A DNA stretch of 51,727 bases from Halovulum dunhuangense (GCF_013093415.1 NZ_JABFBC010000006.1:1-51727); one strand, 5' to 3'; positions 16,727 through 25,992 are shown, numbered from the stretch's first letter. Numbers and translations: made by a program. The notes: generated from the letters alone by a model not told the origin.

Positions 16727-17035
16727 CCACCTTCCCGCTTGAAGCCCCCCCCAAATGCCCAACCATCGCTTCGGCGGAGTGGCTCAGTCGGTCAGGGCAG
16801 CGGAATCACAATCCACCAAGGCCGGACAAAAATCCCTGAATGCGCCTGCCTGGTGCAAGTGAAGGGCCCCGAGGGAGCCCTGGGCCAGCTGGCGTTCCGG
16901 CAAGCTTCCTACGCGGCCATCAGGTCGCGCTCCGTCTTCTCGACCAGCGCCACGTCTTCCTCCGGGCTTTCGAACAGGTGGCCGTAGGCATCCATAGCCC
17001 TGATGATCGAGGCGTGGCCGAGGATGGCGATTTCG
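16727..17035. repeat. Decayed integration scar: att flank, half tRNA-Met and integrase end (copy 1)
   Basis: This segment repeats, in the same orientation, the segment at about 33651-33960. It begins CCACCTTCCCGCTTGA, includes a tRNA-Met 5' half at 16773-16815 (GGCGGAG, then CGGAATCACAATCC with the CAT anticodon decayed to CAC), remains of the terminator and the last codons of the integrase. It is a second, older footprint of the same kind of element. Confidence 0.75.
16907..17035 (-). pseudogene. Integrase C-terminal remnant
   Basis: Reading on the minus strand recovers DAYGHLFESPEEDVALVEKT and ERDLMAA, the C-terminus of the intact integrase at 33842-34786, including the Tyr-containing block, with frame disruptions upstream. 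The catalytic core is missing. The bases to 17121 show no further match. Confidence 0.75.
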
Positions 17036-17121
17036 CCAAGTGCGCGGACGGTCAACCCTCTTGCAGACATCGATGTACGCCTCGTGGCCGGTGCCTGTAC
17101 AAGATCGCCATGCGGGCATCC

Positions 17122-17799
17122 TCACCCCGGGCTTCGCTGCACAAGTAGACGCAGGCAGAACGCCGTCTCGGCAAGGATGGTCAGCCCGTAGGCCGGTGTG
17201 AACGACGACGACAGGTCAGGCGCAAGGAACCGCAGGCCGCTGCCGATGAGATAGACCAGCCCGGCAACCGCGATCCCGGCACCGAACACCCTCGCGAAAA
17301 CGCCCGAGTTCCAGACCAGCAGGCCCATTATCAGGCTGTTCACGCCGAAGAAGACCAGCCCGAGGTCGTAGCCGTGCGCGTGCAGATCCAGAAACACCAG
17401 CGCCAGCGCCGCGGCGTCGGCAATGCTGCCGGCGCGGGTCAGCACCAGCCAGGCGGTCAGCAAGGCCATGAGGCTTGCCGCGATCAGCACGGTCTGGATC
17501 AGGCGGAACACCATCGCCGACAGCGCAAGTCCCGGCGCCATGGCCCGGAAGATCAGGTAGAGCAGGATCGCAAGGCCCGCATCGCAAAGCGCCATCACGA
17601 GATCGGCGGCGATGGCCAGGCGGAACTGGCCCGGTGCCGCGAGGATCGCGGCGGCGGTGGCGTCGGCATCACCGAGATCGATCAGCGGCCCGCGGAGGCC
17701 GAGCTCGGCGCCGAGACCCGTGACGATGATGACGAGGTAGAGCAACCCGGCAAGGCGCGCCTTGCGCGCAAGTTTTTGGGTCAATGTCAGCGGAGCCAT
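17122..17799 (-). CDS. DUF4386-family membrane protein
   Basis: The frame is open to 18804, but only the part from ATG 17799 (225 residues) is coding; the rest overlaps the EamA gene. It has six to seven hydrophobic helices: RLAGLLYLVIIVTGLGAELG, LVMALCDAGLAILLYLIFRA, a FRLIQTVLIAASLMALLTAW helix, YDLGLVFFGVNSLIMGLLV and a late GLVYLIGSGLRFLAP. This pattern fits DUF4386, a family of bacterial inner-membrane proteins without known function. It lies 26 bases after the EamA gene, as the last gene of the group, and its stop touches the integrase scar. Confidence 0.75.
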   Translation of the reverse strand: MAPLTLTQKLARKARLAGLLYLVIIVTGLGAELGLRGPLIDLGDADATAAAILAAPGQFRLAIAADLVMALCDAGLAILLYLIFRAMAPGLALSAMVFRLIQTVLIAASLMALLTAWLVLTRAGSIADAAALALVFLDLHAHGYDLGLVFFGVNSLIMGLLVWNSGVFARVFGAGIAVAGLVYLIGSGLRFLAPDLSSSFTPAYGLTILAETAFCLRLLVQRSPG

Positions 17800-17825
17800 T
17801 CGGAAATTCCTTTCTGGAAGGGCGG

Positions 17826-18725
17826 TCAGGCGGAACTTGCCGGCCTCGGGACCGAGCGTGCGGTGGTGACTACCGCATCTTGGCGGCTTGCCCGCTGTCC
17901 TGCCCAGACCGAGCCGAGGACGATCAGCGCGCCGAGCCCCTGCAATGGGGACAGCGACTGACCCAGAACCACCCAGCCCAGCAGCACGGCCGTCACCGGG
18001 CTCATCATACCCAGCATCGCGACCGCGCCGGGCTCTATCCGGGCGACGCCGCGGAACCAGATGACATAGCTGGCCGCGGCGCCGACGAGGCCGAGCCAGG
18101 TGAGCCCGACAAGGTTCGTGGCCGTCAGGGGGGGCAGAGCGGGTTCCATGATCAGCGCGAGCGGCAGCAGGATCAGCCCGCCGGCCGTCAGCTGCCACGC
18201 GGTGAAGCTGAGGGCCGAGACGGGCGGCTGCCATTTCCGGCTGAGGACCGTTCCCGCCGCCATGGACGCCGCGCCACCAAGCCCCGCGGCGATGCCGATG
18301 GGATCGAGGGCGGCGTCGGGCGAGATCAACAGCAGCGCCACGCCCAGAACGCCGGTGCCTGCCGCGGCGACCGCGCCCGCCCGGATCGGCGTGCCGAGCC
18401 AGCCGTGCGCCATGAGGATGACCATCATCGCCTGCAGCGATCCCAGCGTGGCCGCCACCCCGCCGGGAAGCCTGTAGGCGGCCACGAACAGGAGCGTCCA
18501 GAACAGCGCGAAGTTGAGACTGCCGAGCAGCAAGGTGCGCCCGAGCCAGACACGCGGCGGCAGGCACCGCGTCAGCGCGAGCAGGAGCAGCCCGGCCGGC
18601 AAGGCGCGCAACGCCGCCATCGTGATGGGGTAGCCTGCGGGCAGCGCCTCGGTCGTGACCAGATATGTGCTGCCCCAGACCGCCGGGGCGAGCGCCGTGA
18701 GAAGGATGTCGGTGGTGCGTGACAT
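17826..18725 (-). CDS. EamA/DMT-family transporter
   Basis: 299 residues with about ten membrane helices in two EamA repeats. The first opens ILLTALAPAVWGSTYLVTTE with the typical WGSTY motif; the second holds AVAMLGMMSPVTAVLLGW, again typical. DMT permeases mostly export metabolites, amino acids or drugs; no substrate can be read. The ribosome site GGAAGAG precedes ATG 18725. It is part of the minus-strand run LysR-WrbA-DsbA-kinase-EamA-DUF4386. Confidence 0.85.
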   Translation of the reverse strand: MSRTTDILLTALAPAVWGSTYLVTTEALPAGYPITMAALRALPAGLLLLALTRCLPPRVWLGRTLLLGSLNFALFWTLLFVAAYRLPGGVAATLGSLQAMMVILMAHGWLGTPIRAGAVAAAGTGVLGVALLLISPDAALDPIGIAAGLGGAASMAAGTVLSRKWQPPVSALSFTAWQLTAGGLILLPLALIMEPALPPLTATNLVGLTWLGLVGAAASYVIWFRGVARIEPGAVAMLGMMSPVTAVLLGWVVLGQSLSPLQGLGALIVLGSVWAGQRASRQDAVVTTARSVPRPASSA

Positions 18726-18800
18726 GGCGTGTCTCTTCCTGGAAGACCGAAGAAAGGAGGGGGCGCATCGCGGGCCCGGCGTCGGCTTGGTCCGGCGGCG

Positions 18801-19239
18801 TCAACCGCCCTCGTCATGCCTTGCGACGTTGAAGCCCCCGTCGGGCGTTGGCGGGGCGTAGTGATTGGCAAACTGGCGAAACCGGGCCTCGGTCACCGCG
18901 AACGGGTGGTCGCCCTGGCTGTTGCGCATGCGCAGCCGTGTCAGGCAAACCTTGTCCGGCACGTCCAGCAGGTGAAGCTGGTGCGCGGCGGTCGTCTTCT
19001 CGAGGATGCCACGCATCCAACCACGCTGATCGACGGTGTTCGCCGGAAAATCGAGGACAACCGACGCTCCCGCGTTCAACACGGCGGCGACATGGGCCGC
19101 CATGATCCGCCGCAGTTTGGAGGAACACCGGACATAGTCGGGCAAGGATACCAGCTCGTCGGCGAAGAGCGCGTTCAACCAGTCGTCCTCGGCGATCAGG
19201 ACGGTGCCGGGCAGCTGTGCGCAGGAACGGGAGCGTCAT
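18801..19239 (-). pseudogene. AAA/zeta-like kinase with deleted P-loop
   Basis: The body (QLPGTVLIAEDDWLN through DYVRCSSKLR, SVVLDFPANTVDQRGWM, LLDVPDKVCLTRLR, RNSQGDHPF) matches small P-loop kinases of the AAA_33 type. The expected N-terminus with GxxGxGKS is missing. A good ribosome site (AAAGGAAAC) and ATG at 19239 start MTLPFLRTA, but that frame is out of register with the body, so an internal deletion of roughly 60-80 bases fits best. The only other in-frame start is ATG near 19178, giving 125 residues without ATP-binding loop. Probably inactive. Confidence 0.65.
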
Positions 19240-19250
19240 GGAGTTTCCTT

Positions 19251-19889
19251 TCAGGCGACGAGGCGGAGGCTGGCGCGCAGCTGCGCGGCCAGATCCTCGC
19301 GCGGTCCGTTGACGAGGCGGGCGCCGGTCTCGCGGACGATGAGGGTCGGGATGGACCGGACCCGGATCGCGCGGGCGTGGTGTCGGTCGGTCTCGACGGC
19401 ACGCAGGGTGGCGGGGTCGTCGAAGGCCTCCGCGAAGGCCGCCGCCTCGAAGCCCAGGTCCCGCGCGGCGTGCAGCACGACCTCGGGATCCGCGATGTTC
19501 CGCGCCTCGGTCAGATGCGCGCGCTGCAGGCGATCGAACATGGCCCAGTGGGCGGCGTGTCCGCCAAGCCGTTCCGCAGCCTTGCATCCCAGCGCGGCGG
19601 TCAGCCCGTGGGGATAGTCGAACGCGGCGGCCCGCATGGCGTCGATATCAACGAGTTCCGGCCGGTCGCTGGCATCGCGGCAGACCGCCCAGTGCCCGAG
19701 GATGGTCGCGCGGGCGTCCCCGGGCGTGCCCCAGCGCGCGGCCATCTCGGCGCGGCTGGCCTGCAGGACGAAGGTGCGGTGCCGGATGTCGAGATCGAAT
19801 TCGGCGGCAAGCGCCCGCATCCGCGACGAGATGTTGAAACACCAGCAACAGACCACGTCGTGGAAGAAGTCGACGGTGAGGGACGCCAT
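19251..19889 (-). CDS. DsbA-family (FrnE-like) oxidoreductase
   Basis: 212 residues from ATG 19889, which overlaps the wrbA stop as TGATG. It is a cytoplasmic thioredoxin-fold protein: TVDFFHDVVCCWCF places the CxxC active site (Cys-Cys-Trp-Cys) after the first strand, a helical insertion follows, and the cis-Pro loop is RSIPTLIVRE. This matches DSBA-like 2-hydroxychromene isomerase/FrnE relatives. The extra Cys before the motif is unusual. Context with a WrbA quinone reductase suggests a redox or thiol stress function. Confidence 0.82.
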   Translation of the reverse strand: MASLTVDFFHDVVCCWCFNISSRMRALAAEFDLDIRHRTFVLQASRAEMAARWGTPGDARATILGHWAVCRDASDRPELVDIDAMRAAAFDYPHGLTAALGCKAAERLGGHAAHWAMFDRLQRAHLTEARNIADPEVVLHAARDLGFEAAAFAEAFDDPATLRAVETDRHHARAIRVRSIPTLIVRETGARLVNGPREDLAAQLRASLRLVA

Positions 19890-20512
19890 CACGCGGCCTC
19901 CTCGGTCAGCGCGGCCCCAGCCAGCCGCGCGGCGATCCGCGCCACATGCGCCCCCTGGAAACGCGCGCCGGCAAGGTCCGTCGCGGTGGGCGCGCGTGAG
20001 CCATCGGCCCCGGCGATGGTGCCCGCGCCATAGGGCGCACCGCCGACGATGCCCTCGGCCGTTGTCTGGCCCGCGAAGGTATAGGGCATGCCCGCGATCA
20101 GCATTCCGAAATGCTGGAGCGGGATCTGGGTCGACAACAGCGTCGCCTCGTGCCCGCCATGCTGCGAGCCGGTCGAGGCGAAGACGGCTGCGACCTTGCC
20201 GACAAGTGCATTCCGGGCCCAGAGGCCGCCCGCCTGGTCGAGGAAGGATTTCATCTGCCCGGCCATCATGCCGAAGAGTGTCGGCGTGCCGAAGATGATG
20301 GCGTCGTAGGTCTCCAGATCGGCCGGCGCGGCCACGGGCGTGTCGTCTGCGGCGAAGCCGGCCTTCTGCCGGATCGCTTCGGGGACGGTCTCGGGCACGC
20401 GGCGCAGGTCGACATGGGTGCCGGGGACGCTGCGGGCGCCTTCGGCCTCGGCCTGCGCAAGCGCGCGAACGTGGCCGTAGCTGGAATAGTAGAGAACGAG
20501 AACGCGGGTCAT
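19889..20512 (-). CDS. wrbA: NAD(P)H:quinone oxidoreductase, WrbA type
   Basis: The frame opens at 20590, but ATG 20512 starts the family N-terminus ([15 protein letters not shown]), 207 residues, the usual length. FMN-binding elements: YSSYGHV phosphate loop, [36 protein letters not shown] and the PYGAGTI turn. The enzyme reduces quinones with two electrons in the cytoplasm and guards against redox cycling. It lies 105 bases after the LysR gene on the same strand and is translationally coupled to the DsbA-like gene. Confidence 0.93.
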   Translation of the reverse strand: MTRVLVLYYSSYGHVRALAQAEAEGARSVPGTHVDLRRVPETVPEAIRQKAGFAADDTPVAAPADLETYDAIIFGTPTLFGMMAGQMKSFLDQAGGLWARNALVGKVAAVFASTGSQHGGHEATLLSTQIPLQHFGMLIAGMPYTFAGQTTAEGIVGGAPYGAGTIAGADGSRAPTATDLAGARFQGAHVARIAARLAGAALTEEAA

Positions 20513-20617
20513 GGGATCCTCTCGGGGCTGGGTTTCCTTGCCTGAGAAGATCGGGGATCGGACGGGCTGGAATAACCGGCCCGCTGTCACTTCATTCTTT
20601 ACGCCGGCTGAAGAATG

Positions 20618-21505
20618 TCAGGGCTGCAGCGCGGCACGCAGGTGGTCGAGAAACGCCGTGACCTTTGCGTCCATGCCCAGCCGCGAGCCCGTCACGGCAA
20701 AGATCTCGGGCGAGGGAAGTTCCCAGTCGGGCAGAACCCGGACAAGCGCGCCCCGCGCCTCTGCCTCGTTCGAGACGAAGTCCGGCAAGGTGCCGATGCC
20801 CTGGCCCGCGATCAGGAGATCGCGCAGGACGAGGCTGTTGCCAACGCGGATGGGTGGGTCGAGGTCGACGACAGTGGAACCGGAAGGACCATTCAGGGTC
20901 CACGAAGCGAGATGGTCCGCGAGCAGGAAGCCGATGACCCGATGCCGGGCGATATCCCGCGGCGCCTGCGGAATACCGGCCTTCTCCAGATAGGCGGGTG
21001 CCGCGAAGATCCGTTGCCGCATCGTCCCGATCCTGCGCGCCACCAGCGCCGAGTCCGGCATGGCCGGCCGGATGCGGATCGACACGTCGAACCCGCCTTC
21101 GACCATGTCCACGACGCGATCGTCCATGGACAGTGTCAGACGCAGATCGGGATAGGCATCGAGAAACCCGGGCAGGATCGGCGCGATGACCGTCTGCCCG
21201 AAGGAACTGGAGGCGTTGACCTTCAGGTGCCCCCGCACGGCCCCGGCGCCGTCGCGGATCCGCGTCTCGACCTGCGCCACCGCGTCGAGGATGCCGGAAG
21301 CCTCGTCGTAGTAGAGCCGCCCGGCATCGGTCAGCGACATGGAGCGCGTCGTGCGGCTCAGCAGCGTGGTGCCGAGGCTCTCCTCCAGAAGCTTGACCTC
21401 TCGGCTCAGAAGCGCAGGCGATACGCCCAGATCCTCCGCCGCGCGCGCGAAGCTGCCGCGGTCGACGATGCGGCGGAAGGCGTGCATGACGGAAAGCTTG
21501 TCCAT
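20618..21505 (-). CDS. LysR-family transcriptional regulator
   Basis: 295 residues from ATG 21505 (an upstream start at 21553 gives only low-complexity residues). The N-terminal winged helix is typical: MHAFRRIVDRGSFARAAEDL, ALLSREVKLLEESLGTTLL, SRTTRSMSLTDAGRLYY. The effector domain opens GHLKVNASSSFGQTVIAPIL and fits the CrgA/AaeR branch. It is not divergent from a target, as is usual for LysR proteins, but leads the same-strand redox group, so it probably autoregulates that operon. Confidence 0.9.
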   Translation of the reverse strand: MDKLSVMHAFRRIVDRGSFARAAEDLGVSPALLSREVKLLEESLGTTLLSRTTRSMSLTDAGRLYYDEASGILDAVAQVETRIRDGAGAVRGHLKVNASSSFGQTVIAPILPGFLDAYPDLRLTLSMDDRVVDMVEGGFDVSIRIRPAMPDSALVARRIGTMRQRIFAAPAYLEKAGIPQAPRDIARHRVIGFLLADHLASWTLNGPSGSTVVDLDPPIRVGNSLVLRDLLIAGQGIGTLPDFVSNEAEARGALVRVLPDWELPSPEIFAVTGSRLGMDAKVTAFLDHLRAALQP

Positions 21506-21897
21506 TCTTCTCGGTGGTTCCTGGCGTGAGCGCCCCTTGCGGGTCGCATGCACCTCGACCCTATCACGGGCACGGCAACGCGCGAACGGATTGCATCAGC
21601 GCCGCCGAAGGACCCCGCTTGCCGCTCAGGCTGCCTGCTGCCGTTCGCCATGTCTGGCCTGCCCATCTCCGCATGGGAGCGCAGCTTTCCGCTTGGCTAC
21701 CCTGCCGGCAGCATGCCGTCGCCGCCAGTCACCGCCCCAATGCTTCACCGGCCTGAATTTCTTTGGCGATTGCAGGTGGTCATAGATCCATTCCATCGCC
21801 GCCAGCAGTACGCCCAAGACGTTGAGGGGGAAAGCTCCGGCGCGAGCATCTTGACCGGCACCGACGTGCCGGCCACGAGCCCAATGAGCTACCGTTG
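21506..21897. other. Intergenic, no gene recognised
   Basis: About 390 bases between the LysR promoter side and the iolG-like stop. A short minus-strand frame (21626-21817, containing LLAAMEWIYDHLQSPKKF) looks slightly protein-like, but it has no start context or family and may be a gene relic. Confidence 0.35.
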
Positions 21898-22896
21898 TCA
21901 GTAATGGGGTTTGATGGCCCGACCCTGTCTGCGCGACTCCTCGCAGGCCAGCGCGATGGCGAGCGCGGTTCGGCCGTGCTCTGCGGTCGCGGAAGGTGGC
22001 CGACCCTCAGTCAGCGCATCGAGGAATTCCTGCAATTCCTGCCGGAAAGACGCCTCGTAGCGTTCGAGAAAGAAGTGCTTTAGCGGGGCTTTCGCGTCGG
22101 TCTGCTGGCTGGTCCAGCGGATCAGGTCGTCGTCACGCTGGTTCGCCGTCTGGATCATCCCCTCGGAGCCAAAGGCTTCCAGCCGCTGATCGAAGCCATA
22201 CACGTTGCGGCGGCAGTTGTTGACATGCGCGAGCGCGCCGCTGGGCATCTTCATCACCGTCATCGCGGTGTCGATGTCCCCCAGCGCGCCGATCTCGGGA
22301 TCCACCATGCAGCTTCCGGTGGCGAATACCTCGACCGGGCGCTCTCCGGCGATCCAGCAGATCAGGTCGATGTCATGGATCGTGGCGTCGGCGAAGTAGC
22401 CGCCCGAAGTCCTGACATAGGATATTGGGGGCGGCGCCGGCTCGCGACTGGTCGACATCAGGAAGGTAAGTGTCCCGATCTCGCCCGAACGCACGGCACG
22501 CTGGAGCGCGCTGATCTGCGGATCGAAGCGGCGGTTGAAGCCCAGCATGAAAGGTACCGGGTGCTTTTCCAGTACCTCAAGGCATCGGTCGGTCCGCTCA
22601 AGGTTCAGGTCGAGCGGCTTCTCGCACAGGATCGGCTTGCCCGCTGCCGCCGCCGCCTCGATGTATTCGAGATGCGTGGTGGTGGGGGTGCTGATGATGA
22701 CCGCCTCCACCTCGGGGTCGGCGAGAGCCTCTTCCGGGGTGCCGACGGGCCTGCCGCCGAAGCGATCCGTCAGCTTTCGCGCCGAGGCGATGTTCGGGTT
22801 CATCACGCTCACGAGTCGTGCCCCGGGATGTGCGGCCACGTTGCCTGCAAAGATCTCGCCCATGCGGCCTGAGCCGAATACGGATATGCCTTTCAT
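21898..22896 (-). CDS. iolG: Inositol 2-dehydrogenase-like oxidoreductase (Gfo/Idh/MocA)
   Basis: 332 residues. Rossmann N-terminus (ISVFGSGRMGEIFAGNVAAH), the EKP motif in ILCEKPLDLN, then MLGFNRRFDP, TSGGYFADATIHDIDLICW (catalytic Asp/His pair region) and YEASFRQELQEFLDAL, all characteristic of IolG-type NAD-dependent dehydrogenases acting on myo-inositol or similar polyols. Its ATG overlaps the GMC oxidoreductase stop as ATGA, so the two are co-translated. The rest of an inositol pathway (iolBCDE) is absent, so another polyol or sugar substrate is possible. Confidence 0.85.
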   Translation of the reverse strand: MKGISVFGSGRMGEIFAGNVAAHPGARLVSVMNPNIASARKLTDRFGGRPVGTPEEALADPEVEAVIISTPTTTHLEYIEAAAAAGKPILCEKPLDLNLERTDRCLEVLEKHPVPFMLGFNRRFDPQISALQRAVRSGEIGTLTFLMSTSREPAPPPISYVRTSGGYFADATIHDIDLICWIAGERPVEVFATGSCMVDPEIGALGDIDTAMTVMKMPSGALAHVNNCRRNVYGFDQRLEAFGSEGMIQTANQRDDDLIRWTSQQTDAKAPLKHFFLERYEASFRQELQEFLDALTEGRPPSATAEHGRTALAIALACEESRRQGRAIKPHY

Positions 22897-24485
22897 GTCC
22901 TTGCGTCCTCCAGGATCATCGCCGCCCCCTTTTCGCCGATCATGATCGATGCGGCATTGGTATTTCCCGAGACGATGCGCGGCATGATGGAAGCATCGAC
23001 GACCCGAAGGCCGTCAATCCCCCGCACGCGCAGGCGCGGGTCGACGACCGCGTCATGGCCCGTGCCCATCCGGCAGGTGCCCACCGCGTGCAGCAGCGAC
23101 AGGCCATTGGCCCGGCAATAGGCACGAAGATCCTCGTCATCCTCCACCTCCGGCCCGGGCGTGATCTCCCGCTCGACGCAGGACGCCATGGGCTCTGTCC
23201 GGGCTATCCGCCGGCCGTATTTCAGCCCGGCGAGTGCCGCCTGCATGTCGGCCTCGCTTTCGAGAAAGTTGAACCGGATCGCGGGCTGATCCGTGGGTCG
23301 GGGCCCGGTGATGCGGACATGGCCCCGCGCGTCGGGGCGGATGTGTTCGGCAAGGATGGTGAAGCCGGAAAAGGGACGCGGCTTCAAGTCCTCGCCGGTG
23401 CACCAGGCCATGAAGGTGACCATCATGTCGGGTGTCGGGATCTCGGGCGAGGTGTGGATGAAGGTGTTCGAGTAGTTGCCGTTGTCGGCGAAGGGACCGG
23501 TGCGGAAAAGCAGGTAGCGCAGCAGTTCCCGGCCGCCCTTGAGCGGGTTGTTGTAGATGTCGTTGACCGTCGATTTCACCCGGCTTCGATATTCCGTGCC
23601 GATGCCGAAATGGTCCTGCAGGTTTTCTCCAACGCCCGACAGTTCGTGTACCACCTCGATCCCGTGCTCCCGCAGCAAGCTGCCTGGCCCAATGCCGGAC
23701 AGCTGAAGAAGCTGGGGTGAATTGAACGCACCGCCGCACAGGATCACTTCTGCCCGGGCTGTCGCCTCGTGCCGGCCCGCGCGGTCGGTCCAGGCAACGC
23801 CTGTGGCCCGGCCCTCGCTCACGAGGATGCGCTCGACCATCGCGTGCAGGGTGAGATCGATGTTCCGCATCGCCGGCCCGCGGAGATAGCCGCGCGCGGT
23901 GCTCCATCGGCGGGCCTTTCGCGTGGTCGTCTGGACATAGCCCGTCCCGAGTTGTGCCGGGCCGTTGAAGTCGGCGTTGCGGGGGGCGCCAAGCCGCTCT
24001 GACGCGGCGTGAAACGCCTCGCCCAGGTCATGCTTCGAGGGCAGGTCCGAGACGGAGACCGGGCCGCCGGTGCCGTGGAACGCGTCGGCGCCGCGCTCCT
24101 GATCCTCGCATTTCCGGAAGAAGGGCAGCACCTCGTCCCAGGACCAGCCCGTGCAGCCGCCCGCTGCCCAGCCGTCGAAATCCTCGGGCTGGCCGCGCAT
24201 GTAGATCATGCCGTTGATGGACCCGGTTCCCCCCAGCACCTTGCCGCGCGGCTGGAACAGGCGACGACCGTTCATGAAGGGTTCGGGCTCGGAGGTGTAG
24301 CACCAGTTGACCGAGGGGTTCGCGTAGAGTTTCGCGTAGCCGAGCGGGATGTGAATCCAGGGGTTGCTGTCGCGGCCGCCCGCCTCGAGCAGCAGCACCG
24401 AATGTCCGGCCTCACCCAGCCTGCCTGCAACGGCGCATCCCGCGGATCCCGCGCCGATCACGATGTAGTCGTACGTCCTGTTCAT
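22893..24485 (-). CDS. GMC-family FAD-dependent oxidoreductase (choline dehydrogenase-like)
   Basis: 530 residues from ATG 24485 (an upstream start at 24509 adds only 8 residues before the conserved N-terminus). FAD motif YIVIGAGSAGCAVAGRLGE, then LLLEAGG, GMC signature 1 region GGTGSINGMIYMRGQPEDF, signature 2 GGAFNSPQLLQLSGIGP, and the C-terminal active-site His in SLLHAVGTCRMG. Members oxidise primary or secondary alcohols (choline, sugars, polyols) and pass electrons to quinone or oxygen. Coupling with the IolG-like gene suggests sequential oxidation of one polyol. Confidence 0.88.
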   Translation of the reverse strand: MNRTYDYIVIGAGSAGCAVAGRLGEAGHSVLLLEAGGRDSNPWIHIPLGYAKLYANPSVNWCYTSEPEPFMNGRRLFQPRGKVLGGTGSINGMIYMRGQPEDFDGWAAGGCTGWSWDEVLPFFRKCEDQERGADAFHGTGGPVSVSDLPSKHDLGEAFHAASERLGAPRNADFNGPAQLGTGYVQTTTRKARRWSTARGYLRGPAMRNIDLTLHAMVERILVSEGRATGVAWTDRAGRHEATARAEVILCGGAFNSPQLLQLSGIGPGSLLREHGIEVVHELSGVGENLQDHFGIGTEYRSRVKSTVNDIYNNPLKGGRELLRYLLFRTGPFADNGNYSNTFIHTSPEIPTPDMMVTFMAWCTGEDLKPRPFSGFTILAEHIRPDARGHVRITGPRPTDQPAIRFNFLESEADMQAALAGLKYGRRIARTEPMASCVEREITPGPEVEDDEDLRAYCRANGLSLLHAVGTCRMGTGHDAVVDPRLRVRGIDGLRVVDASIMPRIVSGNTNAASIMIGEKGAAMILEDART

Positions 24486-24585
24486 CCATTCCCCCGGCAG
24501 CCGCGACACTTCCCGGTGCGTTGATGCGTGTGTCGGTCCTTCGGCGGACGATGTCAGAGCGGCGTGCGCGGCTGAACGCCGTAAA

Positions 24586-24600
24586 TGTCAGGTTTGGACA
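24586..24600 (-). promoter_or_regulatory. Putative operator S1 of the polyol module
   Basis: On the minus strand TGTCCAAACCTGACA, a partial dyad (TGTC/GACA). It lies between the divergent GMC gene and the second dehydrogenase gene, and matches three further sites (25978, 28944, 29050) with the invariant core GTCCA.A...GA. Confidence 0.55.
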
Positions 24601-24746
24601 AAACATCCCTGAGGCGGCGCGCCCGGTTGCGCTAGCGTTCCGGATCATCGATCGGCCGTGCCGGTGCGGATAGTCGGCGGGCGGAAGAACGACGGAACGG
24701 CAAGACTGGCCATTCGGGTCCAGCGACAGGAACAGGATCGCGAGCA

Positions 24747-25868
24747 ATGTCGGGGAAAAAGACTGTTGGTATCGGACTGGTCGGCGCCGGGTTCATGGGC
24801 CGCTGTCACGCGAACGCGTTCCGTTCGGTGGGTGGGCTGTTCGACCTGCCGGTGGCGCCCGCGCTGGAGATCCTGGCCGACGCGACCGAACAGTCCGCGC
24901 GGCGCGCGGCCGCGGAATTGGGATTCAACCGTGGCACCGGGGACTGGCGATTGCTGGTCGCCGATCCGGCCGTGGACATCGTCGCGGTTACGGCCCCCAA
25001 CGCGCTGCACGAACCGATCGTGTTGGAGGCGCTCGCTCACGGCAAGGCGGTCTATTGCGAGAAGCCGCTCTCGACGACGGCGGCCTCAGCGCTGCGGATG
25101 ACCGAGGCGGCGGAGGCCGCAGGCGCCCTGACCGTTGTCGGCTTCAACTTTCTGCGCAACCCGATGATCCGGTTGGCGCGCGAGATCATCGACGCAGGCG
25201 AGATCGGCGAAGTAGCAAGCTTCCGTGGACGCCATGCCGAGAACTACATGGCGGACCCCAACGTGCCCCACTCGTTCCGGACCGATCCGGCGGGGGGCGG
25301 CGCGCTTGCCGATATTGGCAGTCATGTCATCTCGATGGCGCGTCATCTGCTGGGGCCGATCGATGGTGTCAGCGCGGAGTCGCGAACGATCCATTCGTCG
25401 CGTCCGGTCAGCCCCGGTTCGGACAAGCGCGCCCCGGTCGAGGTGGACGACGTGACCCATGCGCTTGTGCGGTTCGGGAACGGCGCGACAGGCACGCTCG
25501 AGGCGAACTGGGCCGCGACCGGGCGGACCATGGATCTGTCCTTCGAGATCGCCGGCACGCGAGGTGCGATCGCGTTCAGCCAGGAGCGGATGAACGAGTT
25601 GCTGGTCTGGACGCCGGGGCGCGACGGCCGCACCGGATTTACCCGGATCGAGTCCGGCCCCGCGCATCCGCCCTACGGCCGGTTCTGTCCCGCGCCGGGG
25701 CACCATCTGGGCTTCAACGACCTGAAGGTGATCGAAGTGGCGGAATTGCTTGCCGCCTTTGCCCAAGGGAGCAAGGGCTATCCCGATTTCCGCGAGGCTT
25801 ACGAAGTGCAGCGCATAGTCGATGCGATGCAGCGGTCTGCGAAAAATGGTCTCTGGACGGGGCTTTAG
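24747..25868 (+). CDS. Gfo/Idh/MocA-family oxidoreductase
   Basis: 373 residues. Rossmann N-terminus (VGIGLVGAGFMGRCHANAFR), EKP motif in VYCEKPLSTTAAS, VVGFNFLRNPMIRLAREIID, the GGGALADIGSHVISMARHLL block with the expected Asp and His, and an ANWAATGR strand. It resembles dehydrogenases that act on inositols, scyllo-inosose or glycosides with NAD(P). It is transcribed divergently from GMC-iolG with shared operator S1, so it likely serves the same substrate route. Confidence 0.87.
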   Translation: MSGKKTVGIGLVGAGFMGRCHANAFRSVGGLFDLPVAPALEILADATEQSARRAAAELGFNRGTGDWRLLVADPAVDIVAVTAPNALHEPIVLEALAHGKAVYCEKPLSTTAASALRMTEAAEAAGALTVVGFNFLRNPMIRLAREIIDAGEIGEVASFRGRHAENYMADPNVPHSFRTDPAGGGALADIGSHVISMARHLLGPIDGVSAESRTIHSSRPVSPGSDKRAPVEVDDVTHALVRFGNGATGTLEANWAATGRTMDLSFEIAGTRGAIAFSQERMNELLVWTPGRDGRTGFTRIESGPAHPPYGRFCPAPGHHLGFNDLKVIEVAELLAAFAQGSKGYPDFREAYEVQRIVDAMQRSAKNGLWTGL

Positions 25869-25977
25869 GGTACTCCGAAAAGGCCCGGGGCACTTCGACC
25901 CGGTCGCCATTGGACCGCGGTCGCCCCGGCTTCCCGTTCATCAGCCAGGAGCGCATCGCTTCCGTGGGGCCTGGAAT

Positions 25978-25992
25978 GATCCAGTCTGGACA
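25978..25992 (-). promoter_or_regulatory. Putative operator S2 in front of the fusion regulator
   Basis: On the minus strand TGTCCAGACTGGATC, 67 bases upstream of ATG 26059. Shares the GTCCA.A...GA core with S1, S3 and S4; suggests autoregulation. Confidence 0.5.

Noticed and set aside
17122-18804. Single 560-residue minus-strand protein
   Set aside because: Only the part from 17799 is DUF4386-like; the remainder overlaps the well-supported EamA gene in another frame.
21626-21817. 63-residue minus-strand frame after iolG
   Set aside because: Slightly protein-like, but no ribosome site, no family and no conserved partner.
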